A DNA stretch of 64,000 nt from an uncultured Clostridia bacterium (lineage in GTDB: Bacteria; Bacillota; Clostridia; Oscillospirales; Ruminococcaceae). The notes under the pieces are model-generated. The model saw only the letters and a program-made list of their open reading frames with translations. It ran no database searches and was not told the origin of the DNA. Position numbers and translations under genes: made by a program. Where the stretch lies: NCBI GenBank assembly GCA_947629905.1, contig CANRFM010000002.1, forward strand, positions 62,001 to 126,000, in the 5' to 3' direction. How positions within the stretch are numbered: position 1 is the first letter of the stretch; each line of letters opens with the position of its first letter. This document shows, piece after piece, positions 42,903-51,022 of the stretch.

Positions 42903-43439
42903 CTATGCCTGCCCCGGAATGCCCGGCAGCGGCAAGATACGCAAGAGCAGCTTTCCTTCGACCTGTCCGCCGTCCACACAGCCGACCGCTGTGTTTCGGG
43001 AATCGATGGACGTTCGCCTGTTGTCGCCCATCACGAAATAACAGCCGTCCGGCACGGTCACGGGATACTCCACCGTGCTGCTGCCCAGAGCGGTCATGTT
43101 CAGGTATGGCTCGGCAAGCTGAGAGCCGTTCACGGAGACGACCCCGTTTTCATCCACGGAGATCGTGTCGCCGCCCGTGCCGATCACACGCTTGCAGAGA
43201 ATGCTGCCGTTCAGAGAAAATACGCAGATATCACCCCTTTCGAGAGTGCTTATTTTTTGCGTTATCACGATGTCCCCGTCAAACAGCGCCGGGCTCATGG
43301 AATCGCCGTAAATGCGCATCACCGGGAACACGTTGACCACAAGCAGCATGACGGCTTCGCCAGTGACGACCGCTGTCACCGCCGCTGCCAGCATGGTCTT
43401 GAAGAGCCGCTTGTGCGGTCGTTTTTTCCGTTCCGCCAT
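42903..43439 (-). CDS. Signal peptidase I (pilus-operon type)
   Basis: A 178-residue membrane serine protease that removes signal peptides. After one membrane segment (about 15-38) come the nucleophile box YGDSMSPALFDGD (Ser47), the general-base box CKRVIGTGGDTI (Lys) and GDNRRTSIDSR near residue 140. It is the first protein-coding gene of the pilus operon, so probably dedicated to pilin maturation, like SipA-type proteins. RBS GAGGTG precedes the ATG, and a leader peptide frame ends just before it. Confidence 0.93.
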   Translation of the reverse strand: MAERKKRPHKRLFKTMLAAAVTAVVTGEAVMLLVVNVFPVMRIYGDSMSPALFDGDIVITQKISTLERGDICVFSLNGSILCKRVIGTGGDTISVDENGVVSVNGSQLAEPYLNMTALGSSTVEYPVTVPDGCYFVMGDNRRTSIDSRNTAVGCVDGGQVEGKLLLRILPLPGIPGQA

Positions 43440-43448
43440 GGCATCACC

Positions 43449-43532
43449 TCACCGGTTTGTCACGGCTCCGGGCATCCCTGCATCGGGGGGGGCAGAGCAG
43501 CCAGCTGATACCCTTATATAAATCCTGCACAA
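43449..43532 (-). CDS. Possible leader peptide (27 codons) in the pilus operon 5' region
   Basis: A frame starting at TTG 43532, 10 bases after AAAAGGAG (43543-43550), and ending at TGA 43449, 9 bases before the signal peptidase ATG and in the same frame. It crosses a run of eight C (43485-43492 on the minus strand). Loss or gain of one C moves its stop. The peptide has no recognised family. Support is limited to the ribosome site and placement. Confidence 0.35.
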   Translation of the reverse strand: MCRIYIRVSAGCSAPPDAGMPGAVTNR

Positions 43533-43614
43533 GATCTTCACACTCCTTTTAGGCGAATTTACCCTTTTCCCTATTTTAGGAAATAATACACAAATCATAG
43601 ACTGCTTTTATACA

Positions 43615-43643
43615 ATTATAGCACGTTGCCGTGCATTTGTCAA
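43615..43643 (-). promoter_or_regulatory. Pilus operon promoter
   Basis: On the minus strand consensus TTGACA (43638-43643) and TATAAT (43615-43620) are 17 bases apart. The spacer contains GCACG-GCAA-CGTGC, a 5-bp inverted repeat. The leader is about 170 bases. Confidence 0.85.
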
Positions 43644-43801
43644 GAGCTATTTCAAAAAAATTGCAAAGTTTTCGGAAACTTTTTCGTTGAATTTTGTGGA
43701 ATGTTTACAAACTGGATTATTTCGCTGTCAAAATACTGTGGAGAAAAGCAATGAATTTCCGCATTTTGCTATATTAGCAGACATTTCCTGTAAAAAGGGG
43801 C

Positions 43802-43830
43802 TTGACAAGTCAGGGGAAGTATGTTATAAT
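43802..43830 (+). promoter_or_regulatory. Promoter of the asnS-asnA operon
   Basis: Consensus TTGACA (43802-43807) and TATAAT (43825-43830), 17-base spacer. Confidence 0.9.
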
Positions 43831-43837
43831 AGGTATA

Positions 43838-44111
43838 GTCGAAATGCAAAGACGGAGAGAAGTAGCAGCGGAGATCCGTTTCAGTGAGTGCGGGACAGTG
43901 GGAACCGCATACCCGAGCCGCCGTGAATAACACTCCCGAGCAGCAAGCTGAACGCCTCCGGGTCAGTAGGTGCGCCGTCTCCGTGCGTTAAACGGAAACG
44001 CTTTTCAAAGAGCGGTCAAGCGGCAGCAAGGGCGAACCTTGCGGCAATTCAGGTGGTACCACGGGAATCACACTCGTCCTGAACAAACAGGGCGGGTGTT
44101 TTGTTTTTTCA
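43838..44111 (+). promoter_or_regulatory. T-box riboswitch for asparagine (tRNA-Asn)
   Basis: A leader of about 270 bases with T-box features in order: stem I beginning near 43850, AGUGGGAACC-like internal sequence, a specifier loop with AAC (43929-43931, an Asn codon, preceded by GAAT), and the T-box sequence AGGTGGTACCACGGG (44051-44065) that pairs with the uncharged tRNA end. A competing terminator follows (about 44070-44110; ACACTCGTCCTG/CAGGGCGGGTGT then TTTTGTTTTTT). Low charged tRNA-Asn would allow read-through into asnS and asnA. Confidence 0.93.
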
Positions 44112-44125
44112 GAAAGGATGGTAGT

Positions 44126-45499
44126 ATGAAACACACGGACATCAAGGACATTCTGAACGGGCAGTACACGGGGCAGAAAGTGACCGTCTGCGGATGGGTG
44201 CGCACGTCCCGCAATTCCAAGACGATGGCGTTTATGGCGCTCAACGACGGCACAAGCCTGCCGCACCTGCAAATCGTCATCGACAAGGCATCGGGCATCG
44301 CCTACGAAGAGGCAATGCCGCTCGGCACATCCCTCAAGGTGGAGGGTACAGTCGTAGCCGGGCAGAACGGCACCCCGGAGATCAACGCCGAGCAGATCAC
44401 GGTGCTGGGCGTTTGTCCCCCGGAGTACCCCCTCCAGAAAAAGCGGCACACGCTGGAATTTCTGCGTACCATGCCACATCTTCGGGGGCGGACGAATACG
44501 TTCAATGCCGTCATGCGGGTGCGTTCCGTGTTAGCATCGGCGATCCACCGGTATTTTCAGGAGCGGAATTATGTCTATGTCAATACGCCCCTCATCACCG
44601 GAAGCGACTGCGAGGGCGCAGGGGAAATGTTTCAGGTGACAACGATCGGCTATGCACCGGACGGAGTATATAAGGATGCGGACAGCTATTATGCGGCGGA
44701 TTTCTTTGGCAAGCGTGCGGGGCTGAGTGTTTCGGGACAGTTAGAGGGCGAGGTTGCTGCCATGGCAATGGGCAAAATCTACACCTTCGGACCGAGTTTC
44801 CGTGCCGAAAACAGCAACACCCCCAAGCATTTGGCGGAATTTTGGCACGTCGAGCCGGAGATCGCCTTCGCCGAACTGCCGGATGTGATTGAGATCGCCG
44901 AAGATATGCTCAAGCACGTGATCCGGACGGTACTGGACACCTGCAAGGAGGAAATGGCATTCTTTGACCAGCATTTTGAAAAGGGTCTCGTGGAACGCCT
45001 TGAGGAGCTGATTTCCCATGATTTCGCCGTCTGCGACTACACGGAAGCTATCCGCCTGCTGAAAGAATCCGGCGAGGATTTCCAGTACCCGGTAGAATGG
45101 GGCTGCGACCTCCAGACCGAGCATGAGCGCTATATTTCGGAGAAAGTGTTTAAGCGTGCGACATTTGTCACAAATTACCCGAAAGAGATCAAGTCTTTCT
45201 ACATGAAGCTCAACCCCGACGGCAAGACCGTGGCAGCCGTTGACCTGCTTGTGCCGGGTGTCGGTGAGATCATCGGCGGCAGCGAACGGGAAGCGGACTA
45301 TGAAAAGCTTGTGGCAGCCATGCAGGCTCGTGGGATGAACATGGAACCCTATGCCGATTATCTGGATCTGCGGCGGTTTGGTTCTGTGCCGCACGGGGGC
45401 TTCGGGCTGGGATTTGAGCGGCTGATCATGTACGTGACCGGCGTGTCCAATATCCGTGATGTCATTCTGTTCCCAAGGGCAGCAGGCTCTATCCGATAA
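44126..45499 (+). CDS. asnS: Asparaginyl-tRNA synthetase
   Basis: A 457-residue class IIb synthetase that charges tRNA-Asn. The N-terminal OB-fold anticodon-binding domain (about 15-105) contains VTVCGWVRTSRNSKTMAFM. Class II motif 2 is GPSFRAENSNTPKHLAEFWH, and motif 3 is GGFGLGFERLIMYVTG near the end. ATG 44126 with AAAGGATG upstream is chosen; the longer frame from 43970 is the T-box leader. It is co-regulated with asnA through that T-box. Confidence 0.97.
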   Translation: MKHTDIKDILNGQYTGQKVTVCGWVRTSRNSKTMAFMALNDGTSLPHLQIVIDKASGIAYEEAMPLGTSLKVEGTVVAGQNGTPEINAEQITVLGVCPPEYPLQKKRHTLEFLRTMPHLRGRTNTFNAVMRVRSVLASAIHRYFQERNYVYVNTPLITGSDCEGAGEMFQVTTIGYAPDGVYKDADSYYAADFFGKRAGLSVSGQLEGEVAAMAMGKIYTFGPSFRAENSNTPKHLAEFWHVEPEIAFAELPDVIEIAEDMLKHVIRTVLDTCKEEMAFFDQHFEKGLVERLEELISHDFAVCDYTEAIRLLKESGEDFQYPVEWGCDLQTEHERYISEKVFKRATFVTNYPKEIKSFYMKLNPDGKTVAAVDLLVPGVGEIIGGSEREADYEKLVAAMQARGMNMEPYADYLDLRRFGSVPHGGFGLGFERLIMYVTGVSNIRDVILFPRAAGSIR

Positions 45500-45520
45500 A
45501 TTTCAGAAAGGAAGATCACT

Positions 45521-46534
45521 ATGGCGAAATCACTGTATATCCCGGAGGGCTACACTTCTGCCCTCTCCCTGCGTGAAACGCAGCACGCAATCAAGTATAT
45601 CAAGGATCTGTTTCAGCAGACACTGTCCTTTGCCTTGACACTGGACAGAGTGACCGCACCGCTCATCGTGGAAAAGGGCAATGGCATCAATGACGACCTC
45701 AACGGCGTGGAGCGCAAGGTCGATTTTACGATCAAGGAAATTGACGGCAGAGAGGGAGAAGTCGTGCAGTCCCTTGCCAAGTGGAAGCGCATGGCGCTCT
45801 ATCGTTACGGCTACCGTCCGGGAGAGGGTATTTATACGGACATGAATGCCATCCGCCGGGATGATGATACGGACAATCTGCATTCGATTTTTGTAGACCA
45901 GTGGGACTGGGAGAAAGTCATCACCCGTGACCAGCGGAATGTGGATTTCCTGAAAGAGACGGTGAAGTCCATTGTCAAGGCAATTGTCTTTACCAAGCGC
46001 AAGGTCGGCTTGCGTTATCCGGTACTGAATGCCCCAATGGTGGATACGCCCTACTTCATCACGTCGCAGGAACTGGAAGACCAGTACCCCGACAAGACCC
46101 CCAAGGAACGGGAAAACCTCATCTGCAAGGAGCATGGCACGGTATTCATTATGCAGATCGGCGGGAAATTGGCAAGCGGACAGCGCCATGACGGACGGGC
46201 ACCGGATTATGATGACTGGGCGCTGAACGGCGACCTGTTCTTCTGGGATGTGACTTTGGGGTGTGCGATCGAGATCTCGTCTATGGGCATCCGGGTCGAT
46301 GAAAAATCGCTTCAGGCGCAGCTTGCGGAGCTTGACCTGCTGGAGCGCAACCAGTTTGACTTTCACAAGAAGATCATGGACGGCACACTGCCGCTCTCCA
46401 TTGGCGGCGGCATCGGGCAATCCCGGCTGTGTATGCTGCTGCTCGAAAAGGCACATATCGGCGAAGTACAGGCTTCCCTCTGGCCGGAGGAAATTGTTTC
46501 CGGGTGTGCGGCAGCAGGTGTGACACTGCTCTGA
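45521..46534 (+). CDS. asnA: Aspartate-ammonia ligase (asparagine synthetase A)
   Basis: A 337-residue enzyme related to class II synthetases that makes asparagine from aspartate, ammonia and ATP. Landmarks are YIPEGYTSALSLRETQHAI at the start, NDDLNGVERKVDF, VVQSLAKWKRMALYRYG, and SIGGGIGQSRLCMLLL near the C-terminus. It lies 21 bases after asnS with RBS GAAAGGAAG, so both genes respond to tRNA-Asn charging. Confidence 0.97.
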   Translation: MAKSLYIPEGYTSALSLRETQHAIKYIKDLFQQTLSFALTLDRVTAPLIVEKGNGINDDLNGVERKVDFTIKEIDGREGEVVQSLAKWKRMALYRYGYRPGEGIYTDMNAIRRDDDTDNLHSIFVDQWDWEKVITRDQRNVDFLKETVKSIVKAIVFTKRKVGLRYPVLNAPMVDTPYFITSQELEDQYPDKTPKERENLICKEHGTVFIMQIGGKLASGQRHDGRAPDYDDWALNGDLFFWDVTLGCAIEISSMGIRVDEKSLQAQLAELDLLERNQFDFHKKIMDGTLPLSIGGGIGQSRLCMLLLEKAHIGEVQASLWPEEIVSGCAAAGVTLL

Positions 46535-46594
46535 TTTCATGCTATAAACAGGACGACCCGGAAAAAGGATATTTCAAGGCAAGGAGTGACAACA

Positions 46595-47008
46595 ATGCAT
46601 ATTTGTACCGGACAATACCGCTATCTGCTGTGCATCTACCGGCTGCAAAAGGAGAAAAAACACATCCGCTGTGTGGACATTGCCACCGATCTTGGCGTGA
46701 CACGCCCCAGTGTCAGCAAAATGATGAAGTGCATGGTGCGCATGGAACTTGTCGAGCCGGAATACTGCGAAGCGGTACGCCTTACCCCGCAGGGCTTTGC
46801 GCTTGCGGAACAGCTGAATGAGAATTACGACCTGACCTATGCATTTTTCCGGCGCATTTTACGTTTGCCGCCTGCGGATGCCAAGGAGCATACCTTTCTG
46901 TTCCTGTCGGATTTCCCGGATGCGACCGTCCGGAAACTGGGCAGCCTTACCAGCCGTAGCCTTGAACTGGCACGGCGCAAAAACAGCGGTGTACCATCCG
47001 GTTCGTAG
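46595..47008 (+). CDS. DtxR/MntR-family metal-dependent regulator
   Basis: A 137-residue DNA-binding protein. The winged helix-turn-helix is IRCVDIATDLGVTRPSVSKMMKCMVRMELVE (split here as residues about 25-56), followed by TPQGFALAEQL and a dimerisation/metal-binding helical part. It lacks the SH3-like third domain. ATG 46595 is 8 bases after AAGGAG; an in-frame GTG at 46586 lies in that site. The next gene is a FeoB-associated Cys-rich protein, so iron is the likely signal, though manganese is possible. Confidence 0.82.
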   Translation: MHICTGQYRYLLCIYRLQKEKKHIRCVDIATDLGVTRPSVSKMMKCMVRMELVEPEYCEAVRLTPQGFALAEQLNENYDLTYAFFRRILRLPPADAKEHTFLFLSDFPDATVRKLGSLTSRSLELARRKNSGVPSGS

Positions 47009-47043
47009 GCTTTGTACAGAATGCCGAAAATGTTTCCGCCCTC

Positions 47044-47136
47044 TTGACAAATTGGCTTTGTTGTGTTAGACTAATGATTGAAAGATAGCTGATATGCAAC
47101 AAATTCACTTGATTTAATAAGCATAAGCTAACCAAT
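47044..47136 (+). promoter_or_regulatory. Promoter and possible DtxR-type operator before the Cys-rich gene
   Basis: TTGACA (47044-47049) and TAGACT (47067-47072) are 17 bases apart. AATAAGCATAAGCTAACC (47117-47134) resembles one half and the centre of the DtxR/IdeR consensus (TTAGGTTAGGCTAACCTAA), but it lies about 45 bases past the predicted start. Confidence 0.4.
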
Positions 47137-47152
47137 GTGAGGAGGCATTGTC

Positions 47153-47338
47153 ATGGGAACATGGATCGTAGCAGGGATCTTGCTTGTCATTGTGTGCTGC
47201 ATTGTGCGGTACCTTGTCCGGCAGTGGAAAGCGGGACACGGCTTCTGCGTGGGCGGAGACTGCAAGCACTGCGGACACTGCACGCCGGAAACGGGATGTT
47301 CCGGAAACTGCGCATCCTGCAAGGGCTGTAAGAAATAG
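47153..47338 (+). CDS. FeoB-associated Cys-rich membrane protein
   Basis: A 61-residue protein: one N-terminal membrane helix (about residues 4-22), then a cytoplasmic tail rich in cysteine with FCVGGDCKHCGHC and GCSGNCASCKGC. Such proteins are usually encoded after feoA-feoB and may handle ferrous iron or an iron-sulphur cluster at the transporter. No feoB lies nearby in this window. RBS GAGGAGG is strong. Confidence 0.85.
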   Translation: MGTWIVAGILLVIVCCIVRYLVRQWKAGHGFCVGGDCKHCGHCTPETGCSGNCASCKGCKK

Positions 47339-47343
47339 ACAGC

Positions 47344-47383
47344 GGCTGCGTAACCAATCGGTTATGCAGCCCTTGCTTTTTTT
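47344..47383 (+). terminator. Terminator after the Cys-rich gene
   Basis: Stem GGCTGC-G-TAACC/GGTTA-T-GCAGCC with an AATC loop, then CTTGC and seven T. The T run is also part of the next promoter spacer. Confidence 0.85.
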
Positions 47384-47401
47384 CGGGATTTGTGGTATGA
47401 T
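47373..47401 (+). promoter_or_regulatory. Promoter of the ECF-like sigma gene
   Basis: TTGCTT (47373-47378) and TATGAT (47396-47401), 17-base spacer, overlapping the preceding terminator. Confidence 0.5.
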
Positions 47402-47444
47402 AAAAGCAGACAGCAACGGAATGCGCAAACACGGAGGGATGACG

Positions 47445-47906
47445 ATGAAGAAATCTGTGCTGGACACTATCATACAGGAGCAATATCCGCATATTCTGAA
47501 ATACTGCTGCAAGTGTCTGCATGGGGATATTCACGCTGCGCAGGACTGCACGCAGGAGGTGTTTTTGCTGCTTTACCGGAAAATTCATTCGCTTGACATG
47601 ACAAAGGACATTCGCCCGTGGCTTTACCGTTCGGCTGACCGGGTGGTGAAAGCCTATCTGCGCAAGAATCCTGCCCCGATTGAGACGGATGCAGAGCCGG
47701 AAACGGCTGATTTGACGGACATTCCGGAAAGTGTGTTTGACGTTCTGAGCCAAGAGGAACGGGAACTGGTGGATGCCTACTATAGCAAGGAAGATAAACA
47801 GCAGATCGCAGAGGAAAAGGGTATCACGCTGCAATCGCTTTATGTCACAATGGCAAGAATCAAGAAAAAGCTGCGCAAGGCTTTGGACGATTCTAACAAA
47901 ATTTAG
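47445..47906 (+). CDS. ECF-type RNA polymerase sigma factor
   Basis: A 153-residue sigma-70 family protein of the extracytoplasmic type. Region 2 (about residues 10-60) contains AAQDCTQEVFLLLYRKIHSL and DIRPWLYRSADRVVKAYLRK. Region 4 (about 100-150) contains LSQEERELVDAYYSKEDKQQIAEEKGI and a helix-turn-helix. ATG 47445 is 7 bases after GGAGG; the ATG at 47439 is too close. The next gene encodes a membrane protein with the layout of an anti-sigma factor. Confidence 0.88.
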   Translation: MKKSVLDTIIQEQYPHILKYCCKCLHGDIHAAQDCTQEVFLLLYRKIHSLDMTKDIRPWLYRSADRVVKAYLRKNPAPIETDAEPETADLTDIPESVFDVLSQEERELVDAYYSKEDKQQIAEEKGITLQSLYVTMARIKKKLRKALDDSNKI

Positions 47907-48007
47907 GTATTGAAATTGGGCAAACATACAAAGTTTATGTTCTGCTGTTAAGAAACAGGGGTATTTCCGACAGTACTAAATAGAAAGCCGTGTGAGGGGG
48001 CATGGAT

Positions 48008-48814
48008 ATGAAAGAAAATTATGCACATCTGATTTCTGACCGTTTTGAACAGGATTCGCTCCGGGAAGTGGAGGCATTGCTCGATGCGGAACTGGCAAAG
48101 CCGGAAAAGGAAAGGAACTATGACAAGATCGAGGAACTGACAGATGCCTATGCCTGCCTTGCTGCGAATGAGGAACAGCTCGAAAAGGCAGCAGAACAGG
48201 GGTGGGCGGATTTGCAGGAAAAGCACCCTCGTGCAGGAAAAACACGTCCGGCTGTGAGAATGCGGCTAATGCTTACAGCGGGAATTGCAGCCGTTTTGCT
48301 CTTTGCAGCGAATGCGTTTACAGTATCGGCATTGGATATGTCGCTTTATTCTGTCATTGTGAAAATATCCAATGAGGGCTTTTCGGTGGACTTTACCCCT
48401 GACCCCTTGGAACTGGAAACGTCCCCCGATGACCCCTATGGTATCCGGACAGCTTGTGCAGAACACGGAATCGAGGTGGAAGCGCCGACCTATATCCCGG
48501 AGGGGTTTGTGCTGGTAAATATGGACTATTCGGATCTAACTTCATGGGATTCGATCTGTTTTTGGTTTCAAAAAGGTGACAGGACAATAAGCTTTGGCTA
48601 TAGAAAGTATGTCTACAATGATGGTACTACTGCACAAATACCATGTGATGATTTCAACCTGACAGAAGTAGACATCAACGGAAAGCCGGGCATTGTGTCC
48701 AAAGAGGACGGACAATACACATTAGTCTATATGGACGATATGTTGGAAACGATTGTTGCGACAACGCATCTTGATTATGATGAGTGTGATAAAATTGTAA
48801 ATTCCCTGAAATAG
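48008..48814 (+). CDS. Membrane anti-sigma-like protein with DUF4367 domain
   Basis: A 268-residue protein: a cytoplasmic acidic helical N-terminus (about 1-85), one membrane segment (about 85-107), and an extracellular domain with YIPEGFVLVNMDYSD that fits DUF4367. This topology and its position 100 bases after a sigma gene suggest that it holds the sigma factor at the membrane until an envelope signal arrives. The start is ATG 48008 or 48002; GAGGGGG is better spaced for 48008. No classical ZAS zinc motif is visible. Confidence 0.78.
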   Translation: MKENYAHLISDRFEQDSLREVEALLDAELAKPEKERNYDKIEELTDAYACLAANEEQLEKAAEQGWADLQEKHPRAGKTRPAVRMRLMLTAGIAAVLLFAANAFTVSALDMSLYSVIVKISNEGFSVDFTPDPLELETSPDDPYGIRTACAEHGIEVEAPTYIPEGFVLVNMDYSDLTSWDSICFWFQKGDRTISFGYRKYVYNDGTTAQIPCDDFNLTEVDINGKPGIVSKEDGQYTLVYMDDMLETIVATTHLDYDECDKIVNSLK

Positions 48815-48836
48815 GCAAAAAAATTTGGAAAAACAC

Positions 48837-48864
48837 TTGACATTTTCTTTTTTTGTGATATACT
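48837..48864 (+). promoter_or_regulatory. Promoter of the dockerin protein gene
   Basis: TTGACA (48837-48842) and TATACT (48859-48864) with a 16-base spacer. The leader contains a GGACA/TGTCC hairpin and a five-codon frame (ATG 48934) behind AAAGGAAGG. Confidence 0.75.
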
Positions 48865-49005
48865 TTACATAAGAGAAAAAACGGCTTGGCTTAGGGATTT
48901 CCCGGACAGTGTCCAGAAAGGAAGGTGTCCCCGATGGGTCAGAAAATCTGAGCGGATGAGACTTAGACTTACAATGCTTATGTTTTTTGAGAAGGAGGAA
49001 TTTCT

Positions 49006-50778
49006 ATGAAAAAATCGTACAGGAAAATCGTGGCATTTTTCACAAGTGCAGCTCTGTTGGGGCTGATCCCGGCAAGTTCTGTTTCTGCGATGCAGTTTGA
49101 TGAGAACGGGGAAATAGTGGGGGACATTGATGTCGTGATCGGTGTGGATGCGGAAAGCGGTCTGTATGCGCTGAACAATGGCTGTGTCATTTCGGATTCT
49201 GAGGTCAAAGCGTACTCCCTCAATGCTGACCCGCTGCAATATGGCGATGTGCTGTACGTCTATGCCAGCTCGATAGAACCGATAGTACCGGGCAGATATG
49301 TCCTTGATGACACCAGTGAAGTGGAATGTCTCAGCAGGGCAGAGGAATATTATGCTGATCAGTTCAAGGAACTGACTGTGACGGAAAAAGTGGGCGGTTC
49401 GCTGCGGTTGCAGGATGCTGAGGGGACAGAATTTGTTTACTTAGACTATGCAAAAATGGATGAAGAAAACGGTTATGATTTCGCTTCCCCGATAGAACTG
49501 GATGCCATTGCGGTCGGTGACACGGTCTGCGGTGCTGTGTCGTACAGCGAATACAATTCCAACCATGTGCTTTATCTCAAACCGGAACAGACGGTTACAG
49601 CCGTGAAATCCCTTGCAGAGGAAAACGACGGTACATTCACGCAGGATGGTGTGATTTACAGCATCTTCCCGGAAGAGCAGGAAGTCTGGGCAACGGGGAT
49701 TGCGGATACACGTGCTGCACAAATTTCCATTCCGGCAGAAATTGATGGCTTGCCTGTGGTATATGCGCTTGACGAAACCGCCTATAAAAATACAGCACTG
49801 CAAGAAATTACCGTTGCCGACGGTGTGAGCGGGGTAAGCAGTGTGGATGGCGTTCTGTTCAATGCTGACGGTTCGGAACTGCTGTTTTGTCCCCGCACGC
49901 TGACGGGTGGTTATACCATTCCGGAGGGGACGAAAGAGGTCGGTTCTTATGCGTTTATGAACTGTGCGGAATTGACAGAACTGACGATCCCGGAGAGCGT
50001 ACAGGTTTTGGGAAATGCTTTTTGCAGCGGGTGTGAGGCACTCACGAAAATCAATGGGGCGCTTTCGGCTTGCGGGGATTTCCGGTTAGCAACACCCCAA
50101 TTGACAGATCTGAACATTGCGGAAGGTGAAAATTTCGGTTCTTTCCAACTCACGGCAGAGGCACTGCAAACGCTGACATTCCCGGAAACTGTGAGATTTT
50201 CAAAATTCTGTCTGTCGGATGCACAGGTTACGGATTTAGAACCTGTCAACAGCTATGGGGAGATCGATATCACCAATTGTGACGGTCTGGAAAGCCTTGA
50301 CCTGACATCGGAAAAAGGCTGGGTAGAGCTGACGGACAATGCAAATTTAGAGACGGTATCGATCACCAGTGAGCTTGGCTGTGGGGTTTCCCTGAAAAAT
50401 AATCCCAACCTGAAAGCTGTGTACCTGAATGGTCGTTTTGACACGTCAAATGCTACAATGCAGCTCCAGATCGAGAATTGCCCGAATGTGAAAGTGTACT
50501 GCAGTAAGGAAAGCCATGAGGCGATCAAGTACTGCCGTGCCGGGAATATTCCTGTGAGACTGACAGATGCCGTGCTTGGCGATATGGATGACAGCGGTAC
50601 AGTTACACTTGCGGATGTGATCAAGGTCAATCAGAAACTAATGGGAGCAGAAGGCATCTGGGATAATGATGCTATCTTAGCAGATGTGGACGGCGATGGT
50701 ACTGTGTCGCCGGCGGATGCGCTGAATATCCTCTGCTACGTGATCGAGCTGATCGACAGTTTCCCGATCGATGGCTGA
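49006..50778 (+). CDS. Secreted leucine-rich-repeat protein with C-terminal type I dockerin
   Basis: A 590-residue exported protein. The signal peptide ends near residue 28 (SSVSA). A middle part (about residues 215-500) has BspA-like leucine-rich repeats, for example GTKEVGSYAFMNCAELTEL and IPESVQVLGNAFCSGC. The last 67 residues are a type I dockerin with two Ca2+-binding repeats: GDMDDSGTVTLADVIKVNQ and ADVDGDGTVSPADALNIL. Dockerins bind cohesins, so it should be displayed on a cellulosome-like scaffold or another cohesin protein, none of which is in this window. RBS AAGGAGG. It follows a sigma/anti-sigma pair. Confidence 0.92.
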   Translation: MKKSYRKIVAFFTSAALLGLIPASSVSAMQFDENGEIVGDIDVVIGVDAESGLYALNNGCVISDSEVKAYSLNADPLQYGDVLYVYASSIEPIVPGRYVLDDTSEVECLSRAEEYYADQFKELTVTEKVGGSLRLQDAEGTEFVYLDYAKMDEENGYDFASPIELDAIAVGDTVCGAVSYSEYNSNHVLYLKPEQTVTAVKSLAEENDGTFTQDGVIYSIFPEEQEVWATGIADTRAAQISIPAEIDGLPVVYALDETAYKNTALQEITVADGVSGVSSVDGVLFNADGSELLFCPRTLTGGYTIPEGTKEVGSYAFMNCAELTELTIPESVQVLGNAFCSGCEALTKINGALSACGDFRLATPQLTDLNIAEGENFGSFQLTAEALQTLTFPETVRFSKFCLSDAQVTDLEPVNSYGEIDITNCDGLESLDLTSEKGWVELTDNANLETVSITSELGCGVSLKNNPNLKAVYLNGRFDTSNATMQLQIENCPNVKVYCSKESHEAIKYCRAGNIPVRLTDAVLGDMDDSGTVTLADVIKVNQKLMGAEGIWDNDAILADVDGDGTVSPADALNILCYVIELIDSFPIDG

Positions 50779-50825
50779 AACATGGCTATCTGAAATATAA
50801 CAGCAATTTTCCTTTCTTTCCTGAT

Positions 50826-50860
50826 GCTTGCGTCCCCCTGTGGGGATGCAAGCAGTTTTT
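50826..50860 (+). terminator. Terminator of the dockerin gene
   Basis: Stem GCTTGC-G-TCCCC/GGGGA-T-GCAAGC with a 4-base loop, then AGTTTTT. Confidence 0.88.
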
Positions 50861-50916
50861 ATGCTGTGGGGATGTGCGGGGTGCGGATGACAAATCAGCC
50901 GCCCTGAAAATAAGTC

Positions 50917-50945
50917 TTGCATTTTTCGGCAGAGTATGCTATAAT
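50917..50945 (+). promoter_or_regulatory. Promoter of the SPFH/zinc-ribbon operon
   Basis: TTGCAT (50917-50922) and TATAAT (50940-50945), 17-base spacer. Confidence 0.8.
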
Positions 50946-51022
50946 GATACTAATACCTGTCGGCAGCGGCAGGGGTAAGGGAACCGGCGGATGCTTCCGC
51001 AAAGTATGAAAGGAGCTTAACT

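Noticed and set aside
43440-43610. Cyclic di-GMP riboswitch in the pilus operon leader
   Set aside because: Checked because of the diguanylate cyclase and pilus genes; the GEMM core sequences were not found.
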